Below are positions 12,303-25,900 of a stretch of DNA of 64,000 nt, one piece after another. The DNA is from Punica granatum. Lineage: Eukaryota; Streptophyta; Magnoliopsida; Myrtales; Lythraceae. Location: the NCBI RefSeq assembly GCF_007655135.1, contig NC_045130.1, forward strand, positions 35,150,605 to 35,214,604, in the 5' to 3' direction. The notes below the pieces were generated by a model. It saw only the letters and a program-made list of their open reading frames with translations. It searched no databases and was not told where the DNA came from. A program made the translations under genes and the position numbers. The first letter of the stretch is position 1. Every line of letters starts with the position of its first letter.

Positions 12303-12698
12303 TCATGCACCTTTTAGTAGTGTTAGATACATCTCCATCGAGTAAAGCATCTTTTCCAGACTTCCACTCACTTCCATATAATAACTATTTGCCACTGACT
12401 TTTTCTCCGTAACACTTCCTTCGGCTGATTCAGCAAAAGACTTTGGTCTGTCTAGTCCTCTCCTTGGATCCACATATGCCTTAACTTCTACCTTTTCTGC
12501 CCGAATTCGTGTCCATGAATCTGAGATCACAACTGCCATCGTCGTACCGCTTCTGTGGTAGAGCAGCTTCCCTTGTCTACGACATGCATCAAACCAAGCC
12601 AAGTCTTGGCCTAAGGCCGGATCTAAGTAAGGGGCCAACACATTTCTCATGACCGGAATCGGAAAACTATATAATGATTCAGTCTCTTTATTATACAT
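12303..12698 (-). CDS. Unassigned ORF, 131 residues
   Basis: An ATG-initiated minus-strand frame of 131 codons whose composition is clearly more gene-like than the AT-rich DNA around it. The translation is mixed and non-repetitive, with segments such as PYLDPALGQDLAWFDACRRQ, HRSGTTMAVVISDSW and a C-terminal helix-like EKMLYSMEMYLTLLKGA. There is no signal peptide, membrane span or motif that I can name. An in-frame stop lies three codons upstream of the ATG, and CAG directly precedes it, so the frame could equally be an exon beginning at a 3' splice site. I do not recognise the family and give no function. It may be an isolated exon, a gene fragment or an intact small gene. Confidence 0.45.
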   Translation of the reverse strand: MYNKETESLYSFPIPVMRNVLAPYLDPALGQDLAWFDACRRQGKLLYHRSGTTMAVVISDSWTRIRAEKVEVKAYVDPRRGLDRPKSFAESAEGSVTEKKSVANSYYMEVSGSLEKMLYSMEMYLTLLKGA

Positions 12699-13520
12699 CT
12701 GTTCCCATTAGATTGAAATCCTTGGTGCGGTCTTAAAACACATTCATCTTGTGCATAAGTGGCTAAGCCTTTACTCGCTCTTTCCTTCGTTCATTTCCAT
12801 TGAATGAACTGGAGTTCCATGCGCTTAAAAGAGATAATTAAAGAGGGACGGCTATACTAAATTGCTTCTAATAAGCTACCGATAATTTCAGATAGGATTA
12901 TAATCCTCATGTGAATATCGCTGTGCCATGTTATTCTTGGAGTCACCAAATAGAAGTGGAGCCCGAGCATTGATCTCTCTTCTTAGAACGAAAATGAAAC
13001 AGAGTAATTTGGGTTCAATCCTGTCTAGTACATATGCTGTAGGATGATAGTCGAAAGCACAACATATCGATTTAAATGCATTCACTGGAATAAAAGATTG
13101 ATTCATATACTGGAGATACAAAGTTCTGGAAATGGTTAGAATTGAGAAATGAAAACATTTCAAAATTTTTTCCAGCAAAAATAAATTATCTCCGGAAGAT
13201 CGATGTTGTATATGATACATGAGCAACATATACAATCATACATATGAATGGCTGTTCACTACGTACGTGATTTGGACCATAAGAAGACCGACCCATTACG
13301 AATACGGTAGCTACGATTAACTTTTAAGTACACGACTTCTTTGTTTCGGGTATCAAATGTACACATCCGACTAACATGCAAATCATCCCATTTCTCCAAA
13401 ACAAGCTTGTTATATCTGATGTGTTCTTTCGGGGCTTTGATGTGATTCTGATTATTTGCATATATCTATATATATATATATGTTGCAGCAATAAATTAAA
13501 TAGAAATTACACAGAATATC

Positions 13521-13560
<40 letters not shown>

Positions 13561-13615
13561 GAAAACAAACCACAAGTCAAATTCTCACGCCGCTATATCA
13601 TTAAAAATAAAAAAC
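12699..13615. other. Intergenic stretch
   Basis: No supported gene. Contains (TA)n runs at about 13468-13482 and 13523-13560. The minus-strand frame at 12888-13235 has no recognisable domain. Confidence 0.35.
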
Positions 13616-14206
13616 GAAACTTTCTCACGTTATCACGTCATCGATTTACATTAAGAAAATTATTATATTCTTATAAAGGAGGGAAATCACTTATACTAAG
13701 AAAATTTTTATATTCTTATTAAGAAAATTTAATTAATTAATTATGTCGTAAATTTATAAATTATATATTTAAAGCACAACTAAATACATATAAGAGAATT
13801 AAATATGACATAAGGTACACATAAATATATACGATTAAACAAAAATGCGATATAAAATATAGATTATACATATAAGTCTCTCAACATTTAAACGCCACAT
13901 CATAAAAAAAAGGAGTTTTCTCATGTTGCCACGTCATCGATTTACATTAAGGAAATATTATATTCTTATAAAGGAAGGAAATAACTAATACTAAGGAATT
14001 TTTTATATTATTATTAAGGAAATCTAATTAATTAATTATGTAGTAAATATATAAATTTTATATATAAGGCACAACCAAATACATATGAGAGAATGAAATA
14101 TGACATAAGGCTCACATAAATATGTACTATTAAACAAAATATGCAATAGAATATACAGATTATACATATAAATCTCTCAATATTTAGATTATAATAAAAT
14201 ATAACT
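13616..14206. repeat. Tandem duplication of a roughly 296-bp AT-rich unit
   Basis: Two adjacent direct copies begin near 13620 and 13916. Each opens with a TCTCACGTT/TCTCATGTT block followed by CACGTCATCGATTTACATTAAG. It then runs through a TATATTCTTATAAAGGA block, a TTAATTAATTAATTATGT block, an ATATGACATAAGG block and an ATTATACATATAA block before a CTCTCAA block. The copies differ by scattered substitutions and small indels. No coding content. The unit may be part of a non-autonomous transposon; a GTGCAACGTGCGG motif near 14969, of the kind seen near helitron ends, lies downstream. Confidence 0.75.
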
Positions 14207-17200
14207 CAATGAGGGCATTACAATAATTTGCATTGCTATATATATAATATAAAAATTATAGTTGCCGCAACAAAATATATATAGATGGCATATATATAGT
14301 CTCAACTTCAATTAAACATATATAAATTATAATGGTTAGTATATATAGATTAAATATATAATTGTTGTTTTCTGAAAAATTCAACCTCCGTGTATATATA
14401 TATATAGTCCTTTGCTAAGCCGAGTATCGATTAAAGGAGAGCAAATATATAGTCCTCTCCAAATCGTTGTTGAATTTTGATTCATAGAAAGAATTTTTTA
14501 ATGCAAATTTCAAACTAATTTTTATGATATTTTGATTGTTTTAATAATCTTCTTCAAAATTTTATTTTTCTCGGTTGAACTTTGATTTGCTGAATGAACT
14601 TTATTCGAAATTAATTGTTTCGAAATTGATTGTTTTGACATGATCTCTATTCGAGTTATATTATAGATGTCTCTTCTGTGACGGTAAGACTATTCTGATT
14701 TATATATCTTGAATATTTTTTATTTTTATTTCATAATTTAATAGAAATTTTTTCTTTATTAACTTTCAGTAGTTTTATTTATTTATTCTTATTCTTTGGT
14801 TCAATTTTAGTTTGTAGAATGAATTTTTTAAACTAATTTCTTTTTCAAACTAATTTTTTCGATTTTAATTGTTTTATTAAAATATTAATTTCAGTTTTAG
14901 TTAATAATACAAATAAAATTTGATATTTCAAGATTTCCACGTTAAATTCCTTAGTAATCGTTCGTGCAACGTGCGGTTTTTATTTTTTTATCTAATTTTT
15001 ATTAAAAAACATGCAAAGCCTTCTGATCCGGAACTGCTAGATGGGGGACTGGTGAGAAGCGGGGGGGCCGTGAAGAGGGATACGTAGAGAGGAAACACTT
15101 GGAAAGATACTGCAAGAATCATCTCCATTTCTGACCAGCCATAGATATATATGATGAGCATAGTGCCGAATCCTCGGATTGTCATACTATACGAGAATCT
15201 CCTTTTTTCTCTCGCAACGGCACTCAATAATTTACTACTTAAATGGAAAATGATGTGATATCCTTCATTTAATTATAAAGCATTCTTCCCAGTAAAACTA
15301 TTTTAACTTGTTTTTCTGTTACGAAAAAATCGGTAAAATTAAGTAGGATGAAACCCGAGGTATGATTTTTTGGCGATAAGTAAAATTAAAAGGGGGGAAA
15401 AAAAGGAAACATGAACTGTTCTCCATATTCTCCGTGTGCTGATCATGTCCTCCATTGATTTGGGGGATCACTTCTTTCATGATTGCTTTGGTTTTACATT
15501 GTCCGTTGCCCCCTCGTGCCGTGCCCCCTTCTTCATCTCTAAATTAATGACTTCATCATCACTCATCAGCAATGATATTGCCTCGGTTGAGCAGCTGAAC
15601 GTGTGCACTTCTGCCTACTTAATTATTGTCAAGATAGGGCTTTCCTCATCTTCTCCTCCTTTTTTGGGTATGCACATGTGCAATTGTCTCTATCCTTCTA
15701 AACTTGCCCTAATCTCTTTACCTTTTCTAGTAAGGTGGTCGTTCTGTCTTGTCCCTTCCGCCATGAGATCGAAGTAGGTTCAAGGTACATTTCCCTGGTA
15801 TTATGCTGATCAATCGACTCGCCTCAAAAGATATCTTGAGTCCTACTATTATAGGCTGCAAAGCTGAGGATTCACCCACTGATAAATACTCACCAATTAA
15901 TATTACCACACATTTAATTTTGGAATCTAGATACACTTTTGTGCAAATTTCATATATATGTCATTGAGATGATAATCAACATCAATCAATTCCAGGAGGG
16001 TTAATTTGATTATCATTGATTGCACGTTTAACAACTGCAGTGTTGACTTTGGACGAACTAATGCCTGAAAATTCTACGATACATTTAGTCAAAATACAGA
16101 TAAGTAATTTATGAAAAAAAAAACTCCAAGTAATGTACTCATAATTCAAGGTAAATTATGTAAAAAGTAAATTGGTTAACTTAATTCCCTTGGAAAAATC
16201 CAACTTATTTACTTGAATCAACCAAACATGCACTTTTCTGTTCAATACATGGTAAACTAATCCCCCAATGCCCAACTATTTTTACACCATGTTTATGACC
16301 TTTCCAGCCCCAAAAACCTAATTTCCCTTTTTGGAAAATCTTCCGGTGGTTAGGGCCGTGATTAATTTACCAGCTGAAAAGAAGAAAGAAGCAAGACCAT
16401 GAATGGTTCATTTTAATATATTATAATAAATCTGGCGATGGCTAGACTACTCGCCACTTGTAGAAATTCAAGTGCTACTGAACACTGATAAAATTAGGCT
16501 TGTCCCCGTGCTTTTTTAACCTTTTTATGGAATCAAAAAGATTACCTTTCCTTTTCTTTTTGGCTTTTCTTTTTGGCCAATCTTTTTCCCTTTCCCCTAT
16601 ATGGAAATTGACTGCTTTAGATTAAATTCTCACCACAAGATGTCATCTGTTTTGTCCTTTGCACCTTTCCTCATATATATTCACTGTTTGCTTTTCAAGA
16701 TTATTCGCCTTTTTTCTTCAAGTGCATGATGCCCTTAAAGGTGTGCTTGTTCGGAGGGCGGTCCTCCCTCTAAGCCATTTTCTCACACCAAAGCGGGAAT
16801 CATTCCCCTTGGAGCAAGAACATACACACATAGCAAAGGCATATACATGTCGCATTCGTACACGAATAAAATATTCGAACATGTTTCGGTGGACCCCCAT
16901 CAGAAGTTGGGATGATTCCGATCAATGTAAGTTAGATATAGCTGTCATGACAGCTGCGACGGCTTATTCTGTATGAGTCTTATCGCACATAAAATTCACT
17001 ACAAAGGAACAGAAGGAAAGTGCGCTTCACAGATGAAAATAAAATAAAATGAAAAATGATAGGATGTGGTGATCTTCTCAGATGTTATCGACGATTTCTT
17101 TTATCAGAAATCGTGTCATTAATGAGCTGGAAATTTACCTGTTGACAATCATCATATCTAGCGGGTAAAAATCATTAATCGCTTCCAGGTGTAACCATCT

Positions 17201-18118
17201 GAAATATGGGTTGTCATCTCGTGTGAATTATTCTCCCGACTCAATTATACTCCCACTAATTGAACCTAATTCTGCCTCTGTCTTCAACCACACTGTGCTA
17301 TCGGTACAATCATTATGCTTAAGAATGCGCGGTTAATCCCATTGCATCGTCAACAACCATGATCTCCATTAAATTACATCACCCACGGCTCAACTTGATC
17401 TATGATATGGCTAATGAGAATATGAATCAAATCTCATATTTAGTTGCTCACATCTTGACGAGTTTAGACTAAGTATAATCATTTATAACTTGGTTCGAAT
17501 CAAAGACTACGTAAGAGACCTATCTAGCTAGCTATAGCCTATATGTTGAAGTAATTTATAATCACTTTAAGGGAAAGAGCTGTTAAAAAGATGTCAATAA
17601 TGGAGAGGCATGTGTTTGCTGTTAGGTGACATTTGAGCATGCATGTATTCAGCGATGACTTTTCTTTGAAGGTCCATTATTATCACTACTTCTCTACAAC
17701 GTCTCTATTAGCTGTTGCGAAGATCAATTAGGGTTTCAAAGTTAACTATTCATTTTAATATTCTTCTATGGGAAGTATCACTTTTCTTTCCCTTCCTACT
17801 CCGTGATGTATGAGGTTTTCTATTTTCAGTTTATTAATTAGTAGCAGCAATAGCTAGTCTCCTTGAAACTGGGCTTGCCTTAGGCTATAGCTGCCTACAC
17901 CTTGACCCACTTCATAATTATTAATTATTAATTGCACTTGATTATATGCAGAGCCTGACTATGTGCTGCTTAAGATATTTCTAATTAAAATATATAAAAT
18001 TTACTCTCGAAGGGCACGCACTGATTGTGACCTTGAAAATTACCAAAAGAAGTGGAAAAAAGAAGATGTTGATCCCCAAAAAGAATATTAATTTAAAAAA
18101 GAAAGGGGGGAAAAGAAA
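14207..18118. other. Intergenic stretch
   Basis: No supported gene. The stretch is AT-rich up to about 15000 and more balanced after that. The plus-strand frame at 15436-15777 and its complement give translations without a recognisable domain; the complement of 15540-15780 reads as a broken, moderately gene-like sequence and could be a decayed gene or transposon fragment. The frame at 16659-16976 is likewise unassigned. Confidence 0.3.
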
Positions 18119-18127
18119 AGTTTGAGC

Positions 18128-19275
18128 GAGTTTTTGACCAAAATAGACTTGTTTTGCAAGCTTATTCCCAAATTAGACTTCCTCACAAAATAATTTTCAA
18201 TTTAGTCTTGACAGGGCCACATGTTAGCCATGCCTTTTTTTTTTTTGAGAAAAATTACGTTGGCCTCCTTAACCTATGAGATCCATGCTTTTTGACCCCA
18301 AACTATTTTTTGGGAATATTTATCCATAAACCACCAGCACAAGAAAATTTTTCCCCTCCCACAACATTTTCCATCCAAACTAACTACCACTGGAAATATA
18401 TATAAAAAGCCAGAGGTGGGATCTGTGCTATATGCAGAACCAAAAGTAATTTTGGTTTGAACATCATGTCATTAGTGTCATATTATGTGAATTTTAAAGA
18501 TTTTAGTTTTTTTATTTATGCAATATATAAATTTTGTAAATAACTTTGTCATGTCACATGGTATTGATTTTCCTTTTTTTTATCTTTTATATGTATATAT
18601 ATATATATAATTTTGAGATTTTATTTTACGGTATAATTTATCATTTTAATGTCTTGTGAAAATATATACATGAAAATTATGAATAAATTAGCATGCAAAA
18701 TAGTTGGGAATAATTTTAATATTATTTTAATTAAGATATAATAAGAATAATATGATTATCAATAAAATAAGAAAATATATTTTGGACAACTAAAAAAATA
18801 ATTTTTTTCCTTGTACCTACATTTCTTTGATTTTCTAATAATTTCAATTTTGTTGAATTCAGTATTTCGATTTAAATGAAAAGCCACACCCTTATGAATC
18901 GAAAAGAAAATTTAGTGATTAGTTTTTTATATGATTTTATTATTTTAACCATAAAATCGTTATTTTCTATCAAATTATTTATTATTTTTCTAAGCAATTT
19001 TTTTACATATATTCTGCTGTGGCAGCTAGTTTGGATGAAAAATGTAGCGGGAGGGGAGATGTGCTGGTAGATTAGGGGTAGATATTCTCAAAAGACAGTT
19101 TTGGGGTAAAAAAACTCCAATCTTATAATTTAAGGAGGCCATCATAATTTTTCTCAAAGAAAACAAAAACTATGGCTGCCATGTGGCTCTTTCAACTCTA
19201 GTTTGGGAACTATTTTATGGGGAAGTCTAATTTGGGAATAAGATTGCAGAATAAGTCTATTTGGGTCAATAACTC
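18128..19275. mobile_element. Non-autonomous TIR element (Mutator-like), 1148 bp
   Basis: The ends are long terminal inverted repeats of about 260-285 bp. GAGTTTTTGACC at 18128 matches the reverse complement of the right end (GGTCAATAACTC ending at 19275), and similarity continues through the blocks with CTTATTCCCAAATTAGACTTCC, AGCCACATG, GAGAAAAATTA and CATCCAAACTA. Flanking 9-mers AGTTTGAGC (18119-18127) and AATTTCAGC (19276-19284) match at seven of nine positions, as expected of an aged 9-bp target duplication. The interior is AT-rich with no convincing coding sequence; a 64-codon frame at 18876-19070 is not supported. TIR length and duplication size fit a non-autonomous MULE. Confidence 0.75.
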
Positions 19276-19284
19276 AATTTCAGC

Positions 19285-20470
19285 TTGGTTTACTTACATA
19301 GAAAAAAGAAATAATTTGATGTGAATAACATGTCTTGTAATTTCAGTATATATCATATGCTTAAATTCTTAAGGTCAAATGAAAATAGTGTTGAGGGTAT
19401 TAATTTAACATGGAAAAAAAATGCAGAAATATCCTTGAGTTTATATGAGACTTGGATACCATTACTTGTCAGTTTGAGGTTTTACGTGAAAATAAACCCG
19501 AATCTGTATAAGATCAATGAAAATTCAATAAATAGGATCGTCTATATATGCATAAGTTTTATTGTCTGAAGAATGAAATGCAAGAGGCACACTTCCTTAT
19601 TGTATTTTTGAATCTTGGGGATTCTAATTAGTACAAATAAATCATATATATATATATGCACGTTTATATAAATTGTGAAAATTAGAGAAATTCACGCGAA
19701 ATTTTTTGATGCAATCATCAAAAGTAACGTTATCGTGAGATCAAGTAATTTACTAGATGTTTAAGTAAAATTCTCTCAAAATCAATAAAATTTACAACAA
19801 TGTAAGTAAAACTTTTTCAAAATCCTTGTAGTTTACTTCAATTGCAGGTAATTTACTGGGAATTCAATTAATTTACCTCAACTAGTTTTTTTAAAATATG
19901 TAACTCATTCAATATACGTGTGATCACTTAATATTTAGCTAATTTACTATAACTTTAATTAGTAATTTATTTTACATGCATGATGCAATCCATCCTATAC
20001 CTTCCCGAAATCCACCTATATATGGTGAGTTAATATATCAAATTCAATAATCTTATCTTTCAATGTTAGCCGATATGCAAACTTTGTGCAAAATGTCTTA
20101 ATTCTTTTTAATCATCGATCACTCTTCCTCAGACGTACTTGTCTCATCGTGTCATGCAGATGGAGCACATAAATGGTGCAATGTGATTGCATGAGTTCCA
20201 GTTCATTTGTCGCGTGATGCTCCAATGAACTCATGCCACGCATACCATTGAATCCATAAGATATTAATTTCTGACAACATTTTATGGGCACATCACACAT
20301 GCATCTGTCCCCTAAAAGGATCCACACAGTTATAACAAGTCATCTTTCTGGCTATATAATGCATATGTTATGTATCATCACTTCGATCGCATGTCATGAT
20401 CTAAGGGGTACCAAAAAGATAATGCTGTCAATCAATTGTAAGCAATAGACATATCTACGTACAGAAAGGT
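19285..20470. other. Intergenic stretch
   Basis: AT-rich DNA without a supported gene. The frame at 19321-19569 is AT-rich and lacks any recognisable domain. Confidence 0.3.
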
Positions 20471-20471
20471 A

Positions 20472-20504
<33 letters not shown>
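20471..20504. repeat. (ATCT)n microsatellite
   Basis: About eight uninterrupted tetranucleotide copies, followed closely by a short (TATG)n run at about 20517-20534. Confidence 0.9.
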
Positions 20505-20534
20505 CACTCATCTATATATGTATGTATGTATGTA

Positions 20535-21683
20535 TCTTATGTGTATATATATGTCACAATGCGAATATATGGTTCAACAAGTGTAGACTATATATATGTG
20601 ACATAACTGTTTTTTTTTTTTTTGGGGTGGGGGGAGAGGGGCCCTTGGCAGGACATGCATGTGTAATGATATCCCATATAATTTGGTCCCCATTGCCGAC
20701 TGAACAGTGGAAACGCAAAACAAACTCTCAATGGAGGGGTTTCAGTGTGCTTTTCTTCCTTTCCTTTCTTTTGAAGCTTTGGGGAGGACAAAAATGTTTG
20801 GTCGGGTGTGTCCCTTGGAGAATATTTTCTCTTGGCATTAAGCCAAATGTTTGCTCACTTGAGTTGGTGCCTTAGATACTTGCCCCACAAATCTCCCCCT
20901 TCCCCTTTTTGTTGACAATGAAGGTGCTGCCCCCTACCCTGCCCAAAATTTTTTTTTAAAAAAAACACTCATCGCTTGTATATTTATGTATGTACGTATA
21001 TATGCATATTATGTATATACATGATATTTCGTATTATATGTATGTCTAGACTTTGAATTAACATAACGGATCGTATATCTGAGTATTAAAATTGTAAATA
21101 ACGATTTAGTTTTCCTTAATTTTTCAATTTGTTTGATAGGTTTAAAGGAGATGGTGACTCGGGAATATCTAATAATTGCTTGATGAAGGTAGGACTCCAT
21201 ATATAGAATTTTTCTTTTTTCTATTATAATAATGATGAGATTTGGACAAGAATTGGAATTGTGAAGGTGCCCTTATGGCATCACTGTTTGTTTGTTTCTC
21301 CCTGATGAGATCTGCCATTGTACAAAGCTGCATGCACCCAGCCCCCACTCCTCATATCATCCTCTTTTTCCAGAAATTTTCCCTTTATAATTGTACCCTA
21401 ACTCATCATTATTATTTCTCTAGCATTTCCCTTCTCTTTTTTAATTTATTATTTTTCATTTTATGGGGAAATTTGGTAGAGGAAATACAACTATCCACAG
21501 TTGGGGATCACTGAGAGACTATTATAAGACTAATAACTTCTCTACAAAAAACGGCAAGAGGTCGAACAAACCGTCCTTGAGCTCTAGCTAGCCCTAAGAA
21601 AGATCCTCATGTGGAACAATGGCCGTGGAGTCTTGAGTTGATCTCCTTCCAGTGCGATGGGGATCGAACCTTTGACGGTATAA
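20535..21683. other. Intergenic stretch left of the MULE
   Basis: No gene that I can support. A poly-T then G-rich tract lies at 20611-20642. The bases from about 21540 to 21693 and those from 26929 onward were contiguous before the Mutator-like element inserted. Confidence 0.3.
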
Positions 21684-21693
21684 CACTTTGGCC
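21684..21693. repeat. Left target-site duplication of the MULE
   Basis: The 10-mer CACTTTGGCC immediately precedes the left terminal repeat and recurs without mismatch at 26919-26928 after the right terminal repeat. Confidence 0.93.
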
Positions 21694-21965
21694 GAGTAAA
21701 CTGGCAATTTCGTCATTGACTTACACAAATTGCATCATTTGGGTCCCTGAAAATATTGTTACATCAAATTCGTTCCTAATCATATCGAATTCGTCCCTCG
21801 TCACATCGAATTCGTTCCTGGTAACATCAAGTTCGTCCCTGGTCACATCAAGTTCGTTCCTGGGCACATCGAATTTGTCCCTGATCACATCAATTCGGTC
21901 CTCCGCCTCATCAGTTTGGTCCTTAGTAACATCAAATCCATCCCACGGTCCATTGCCGTTAAAAC
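21694..21965. repeat. Left MULE terminal inverted repeat with nine 21-bp units
   Basis: After about 60 unique terminal bases, roughly nine 21-bp units follow with the core ACATCGAATTCGTCCCTGGT. The same units appear inverted at the right end. The inner boundary is approximate. Confidence 0.88.
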
Positions 21966-22935
21966 TCAGTGAGAGGCCTAGATTGATGTGTATCAAAAAG
22001 GTCCTTATATCTGTATTTGTAATTTAGGCTTTTTTTCATCATTTTTATACAACTTCGGTTTCCAATTATCATCAATAGAGTCCTTATCCCTTACATCAAT
22101 ATAGTCCTCTACCCTTAATGAAACAGATTGAGCACTCTATAACATATTTGCTGTAATATAGGCTCAAAATCTGTTGTGCACTGTTATTACAGTGTGAGAA
22201 TATAATGATATAATTTCAAAATGAATAAAGCAATCGAACCAATTAGCGACAAGTAATATTAGTTTAATATAAAATTCATTACAGTTAGAGGTTCCGAGTT
22301 ACCTAGTTACAAAATACATCAACTTTAACATATAACAATTCAACAAAAAACCCAGCGTGTATAATTCAGCATGTACAATCCAGCATGTTGCCTTCAGCAT
22401 AATCCAGCATACTGCCTTCAGCATAACCCAACATGTACAATTCAACATGTATAGTCTTCAACATGTACAATCCAGCTAAAACACAGCAAAAAACCATCTA
22501 TGTCATAACCTAATTACATTCTAATATTCACAGTCTTCATAATCTAAAATGCATCTGAGTATGTTCTAAAGCAAGATCAGGAGCAACCAAAATGAGCAGG
22601 AAAAGGCAACTAGCATCATTGAGGAGGCCTTGGTGCTCATGTGTTCATAAAGGCTGCAAACCTCTGGGCAATTCCAGCATTGGCACCTTGAATGGTTTCC
22701 TTTGAAATAGGAGCTCTTGGATGGGGCATCATGCTAGGTCTCACAGGCAGTGGTGTGAATGCAATTCCACCCGGATGAGTAACATGCATGTTGGCAAGAT
22801 CATCTGCAGAGGGAAAGTGCTGCCAAGGACCCTATACATCAAGCAAAATGATATTAGAATGACAAAGTTAATTAATTCAATAATGTCATGCTGAAAAAAA
22901 AACTAAAATTTTACATGTGTGGTGTGATGGTCAGT

Positions 22936-25900
22936 CTATGAGGGTTCTGCTGATTGAAGTTCAGGTTGAGATGGGAAATGACCAAAATGTCCATCCTGAG
23001 TAGTAGCTGGTGCATTATTTTCACCGTCACCTGCAGCAGCTGAGCCCCCCTCACCTGGCACCGGAGATGCTCTGGTTTCCTCATTTGCACCATCAATTGG
23101 CACATGAGATGGCCTTGTTTCATTAGTACCAGCAGTTGTGTCCTCATCACTTAAGTTAGCCTTGTAACTGGTCTTCTTATGTCCAACCTTTTTGCACCTG
23201 GAGCACCTAGGAGGGCCAAGCTTCCTCTTCATATTATCGTCTTCTTATGGTACCTTCTTTCTCTTGGTTTTTGGTTTCCCTGGTTTTCTCTTCTCAATGG
23301 GAGGTTGGATAGAGTCAAAACCAGTTTTTTCCCAAAATCCTTCACCAGCTGCAGGGTTGATGTAGTTAGAGTATATTTTGTCATTGGTCTCCTTGGTTAG
23401 CCAATAGTGGACAAATTGTTCAGTTTTTTCACTATTGTGGCTGATGCAAGCAAGGGCATACTCGCATGCAATGCCGGATAACTCCCAAGATCTGCATGAA
23501 CATGTCATCTCTTTCAAGTTAACAGCACACTTTGAATGGGGAGGACAAGTTACCTCAAATTTGCTCTATTGGGATCCCCTGACCAATGGGGAGTCCGATA
23601 GATTGCCTTCTGATGCAGTTTATCAAGTTTCATTTGGACTTGTTTACAGAGGGGTCCTTGGCTCTAGCCAATCAATGCTTGTGTTTTCACCATCTTGTTA
23701 GTAATATACATCCTTACCCCTTTAAACATCGTAATTATGGGCTTGCCCCTATACTTGAGGATTGCCCCGTTGAACTGCTCACACATATTGGATGTGACTG
23801 CCTGATTCTTGCATACAGTATCAAAGGTTGACCTACTCCACCTATCTGCAGGGATGTCATTGAGCCATTTTGCAGCATTCTTATTCAGCCTGTCAAACAC
23901 CATCATTGCTTTAGCAAAATGGCATTGTGTTGTTGCTTTAGCACAGGCCCATAATGCTCTTTCATACTCTGGGGTGTTGCTAAATTTCTTGATAAAGTTA
24001 GCAAAGATATGTCTGCAACAATATCTATGTGGTGCACCATGGCAAACTAACTCCAAAGCACTATCCAGTCCCTGCATCAGAAATGAATGATTTAATGCAA
24101 ATAAGTTACCAGTAGGAGAACCTAAAGGATGTTATTACATTTCCATGTGAAGGACAAGGTTGGTTACCTTTTGTCTATCTAAAATAAAAGTGAACCCCTT
24201 CTCCACTAGATCCCCTAGATCATTCATTAGGTTTTGAAGAAACCAAATACAGTTTTCTTTGTTCTCTACATTCACAATGCCGTATGCTATCACATAAAAA
24301 GAGTTGTTTCCATCCTGACTTACATCAAATAGAAATTGTCCACCATAATATCTCTTGAGGAAGCAGTCATCCAAGCCAATCAAGGGTCTACACCCAGTCA
24401 GAAAGCCCATTTTGCAAGCTTTCAAACAAATATACATTCTATAAAACTCATGAATATATAGTGTACATTGCAATCCAATAATTGATCCAGGATTTCTCTT
24501 TAATAGCTCATGAGCATAATCACGCAACTTTGCACATTGCTCATTCTCTTGGCCTTCACAGATTTCATGAGCCAATTTCAGAGCCCTAGATATTATGGCA
24601 TCATTCATCTTTACTCTATACCTTTGGATCATGTAGTTATATGCTACCTGTCTAGTTATGTCTGGCTGGATCCTGACAAGTGGGACCAACTTAAGAGCTA
24701 TCCACTCCCTTGTTGCAAGCTTATTTGTCATCCTTCTAGCATATGTGTGCTCAAAGTGGAAAGTCTTCACTTGGAAGACTTCACTTGTCTTGTTTTCTGA
24801 GCATAGTATGGCCCAAGGACATCCCTTACCCTTACCACCCACATCCTTCTCAACACACAGGGCTCTGACCATTTCATTATCATTTTTCACAAAATCAACT
24901 TCCCTCCCAATTGAGATATTCAAATCTCTCACAATATTCTTGAACTGCTCCAAACTCTCAAACTCCATTGATTTAGTGATAACAACACTACTTTAATCTT
25001 TTGGATTGAAACATGGATACCTGATACGCTCATTGTCTGAATCTTCATCATGGATTAACTTCATCTCATCTGTTTCATAGCCCTCACATACCTGCTCTTC
25101 TTCAAGGTTGGCATTAGATGTGGATGCACCAACAGCAGCACCAGTAGTAGCACCAGCAGCAGATGAAGATGTAGCAGGACCTCTGTATATTCCATATGCA
25201 GTGCTTCCTTCTATCTCCTGTGCAAAGCTGAAAGTACTTGTAAACATGTGCTCCCTCTCAGCAGTTGTCTTGTCCTTGAACCTTCCTTTGCTCTTATATC
25301 CTCTTTTCTTAATGGATTTTGAGGTAGAAAAGCTTGATTTCTCCTTGCATTTTTTCTTCATTCTCTTCCCAGATAGTGTGCTTTCCTTCACCTCCCCGCA
25401 CTTCTCCTTCACCTCCTTGTACTCCTTCACCTCCACTTGAATCAACTCTTCCCTCATAAAACTCCTCTGAATTATTGTCATTCAGTCACAGCTTGTAATT
25501 GTTGTCATCTTTGGTGTCATCTTCCTGATCACCTTCATTTTTCTAATCACCTTCCTCTTCCTGATCATCTTTCTATCCTTGATCATCATCTTCTTCCTGA
25601 TCACCTACCTCTCCCTGATCAGCTTCCTCTCCCTGATGACTTTCCTCTTGCATTCTCTGTCACTCAAGCTCTCGAACCTCATCTAAAGAAATTTCTTCAG
25701 GAACATCTACTACATTGTGCTCAAAGTACAAGTGAACCTCTCTACAGAGCTCATTAACTGCTACAAGTATATTAAACAACAATCTTGCATCATCATCACT
25801 AGCTAGAGGTTCAAGTTCAACATCCAAATCACTAAAGATTGGATTTTTATAGAAGCAGGCAATGGGTTTGGTCCTATATGTGTTGCCAAGCATGTCTAAA

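Noticed and set aside
24072..24167. Apparent frameshift and stop inside the MULE transposase
   Set aside because: AAG|GTAACC and GATGCAG|GGAC flank an ordinary 96-bp intron that joins RQK to GLDSALE in phase.
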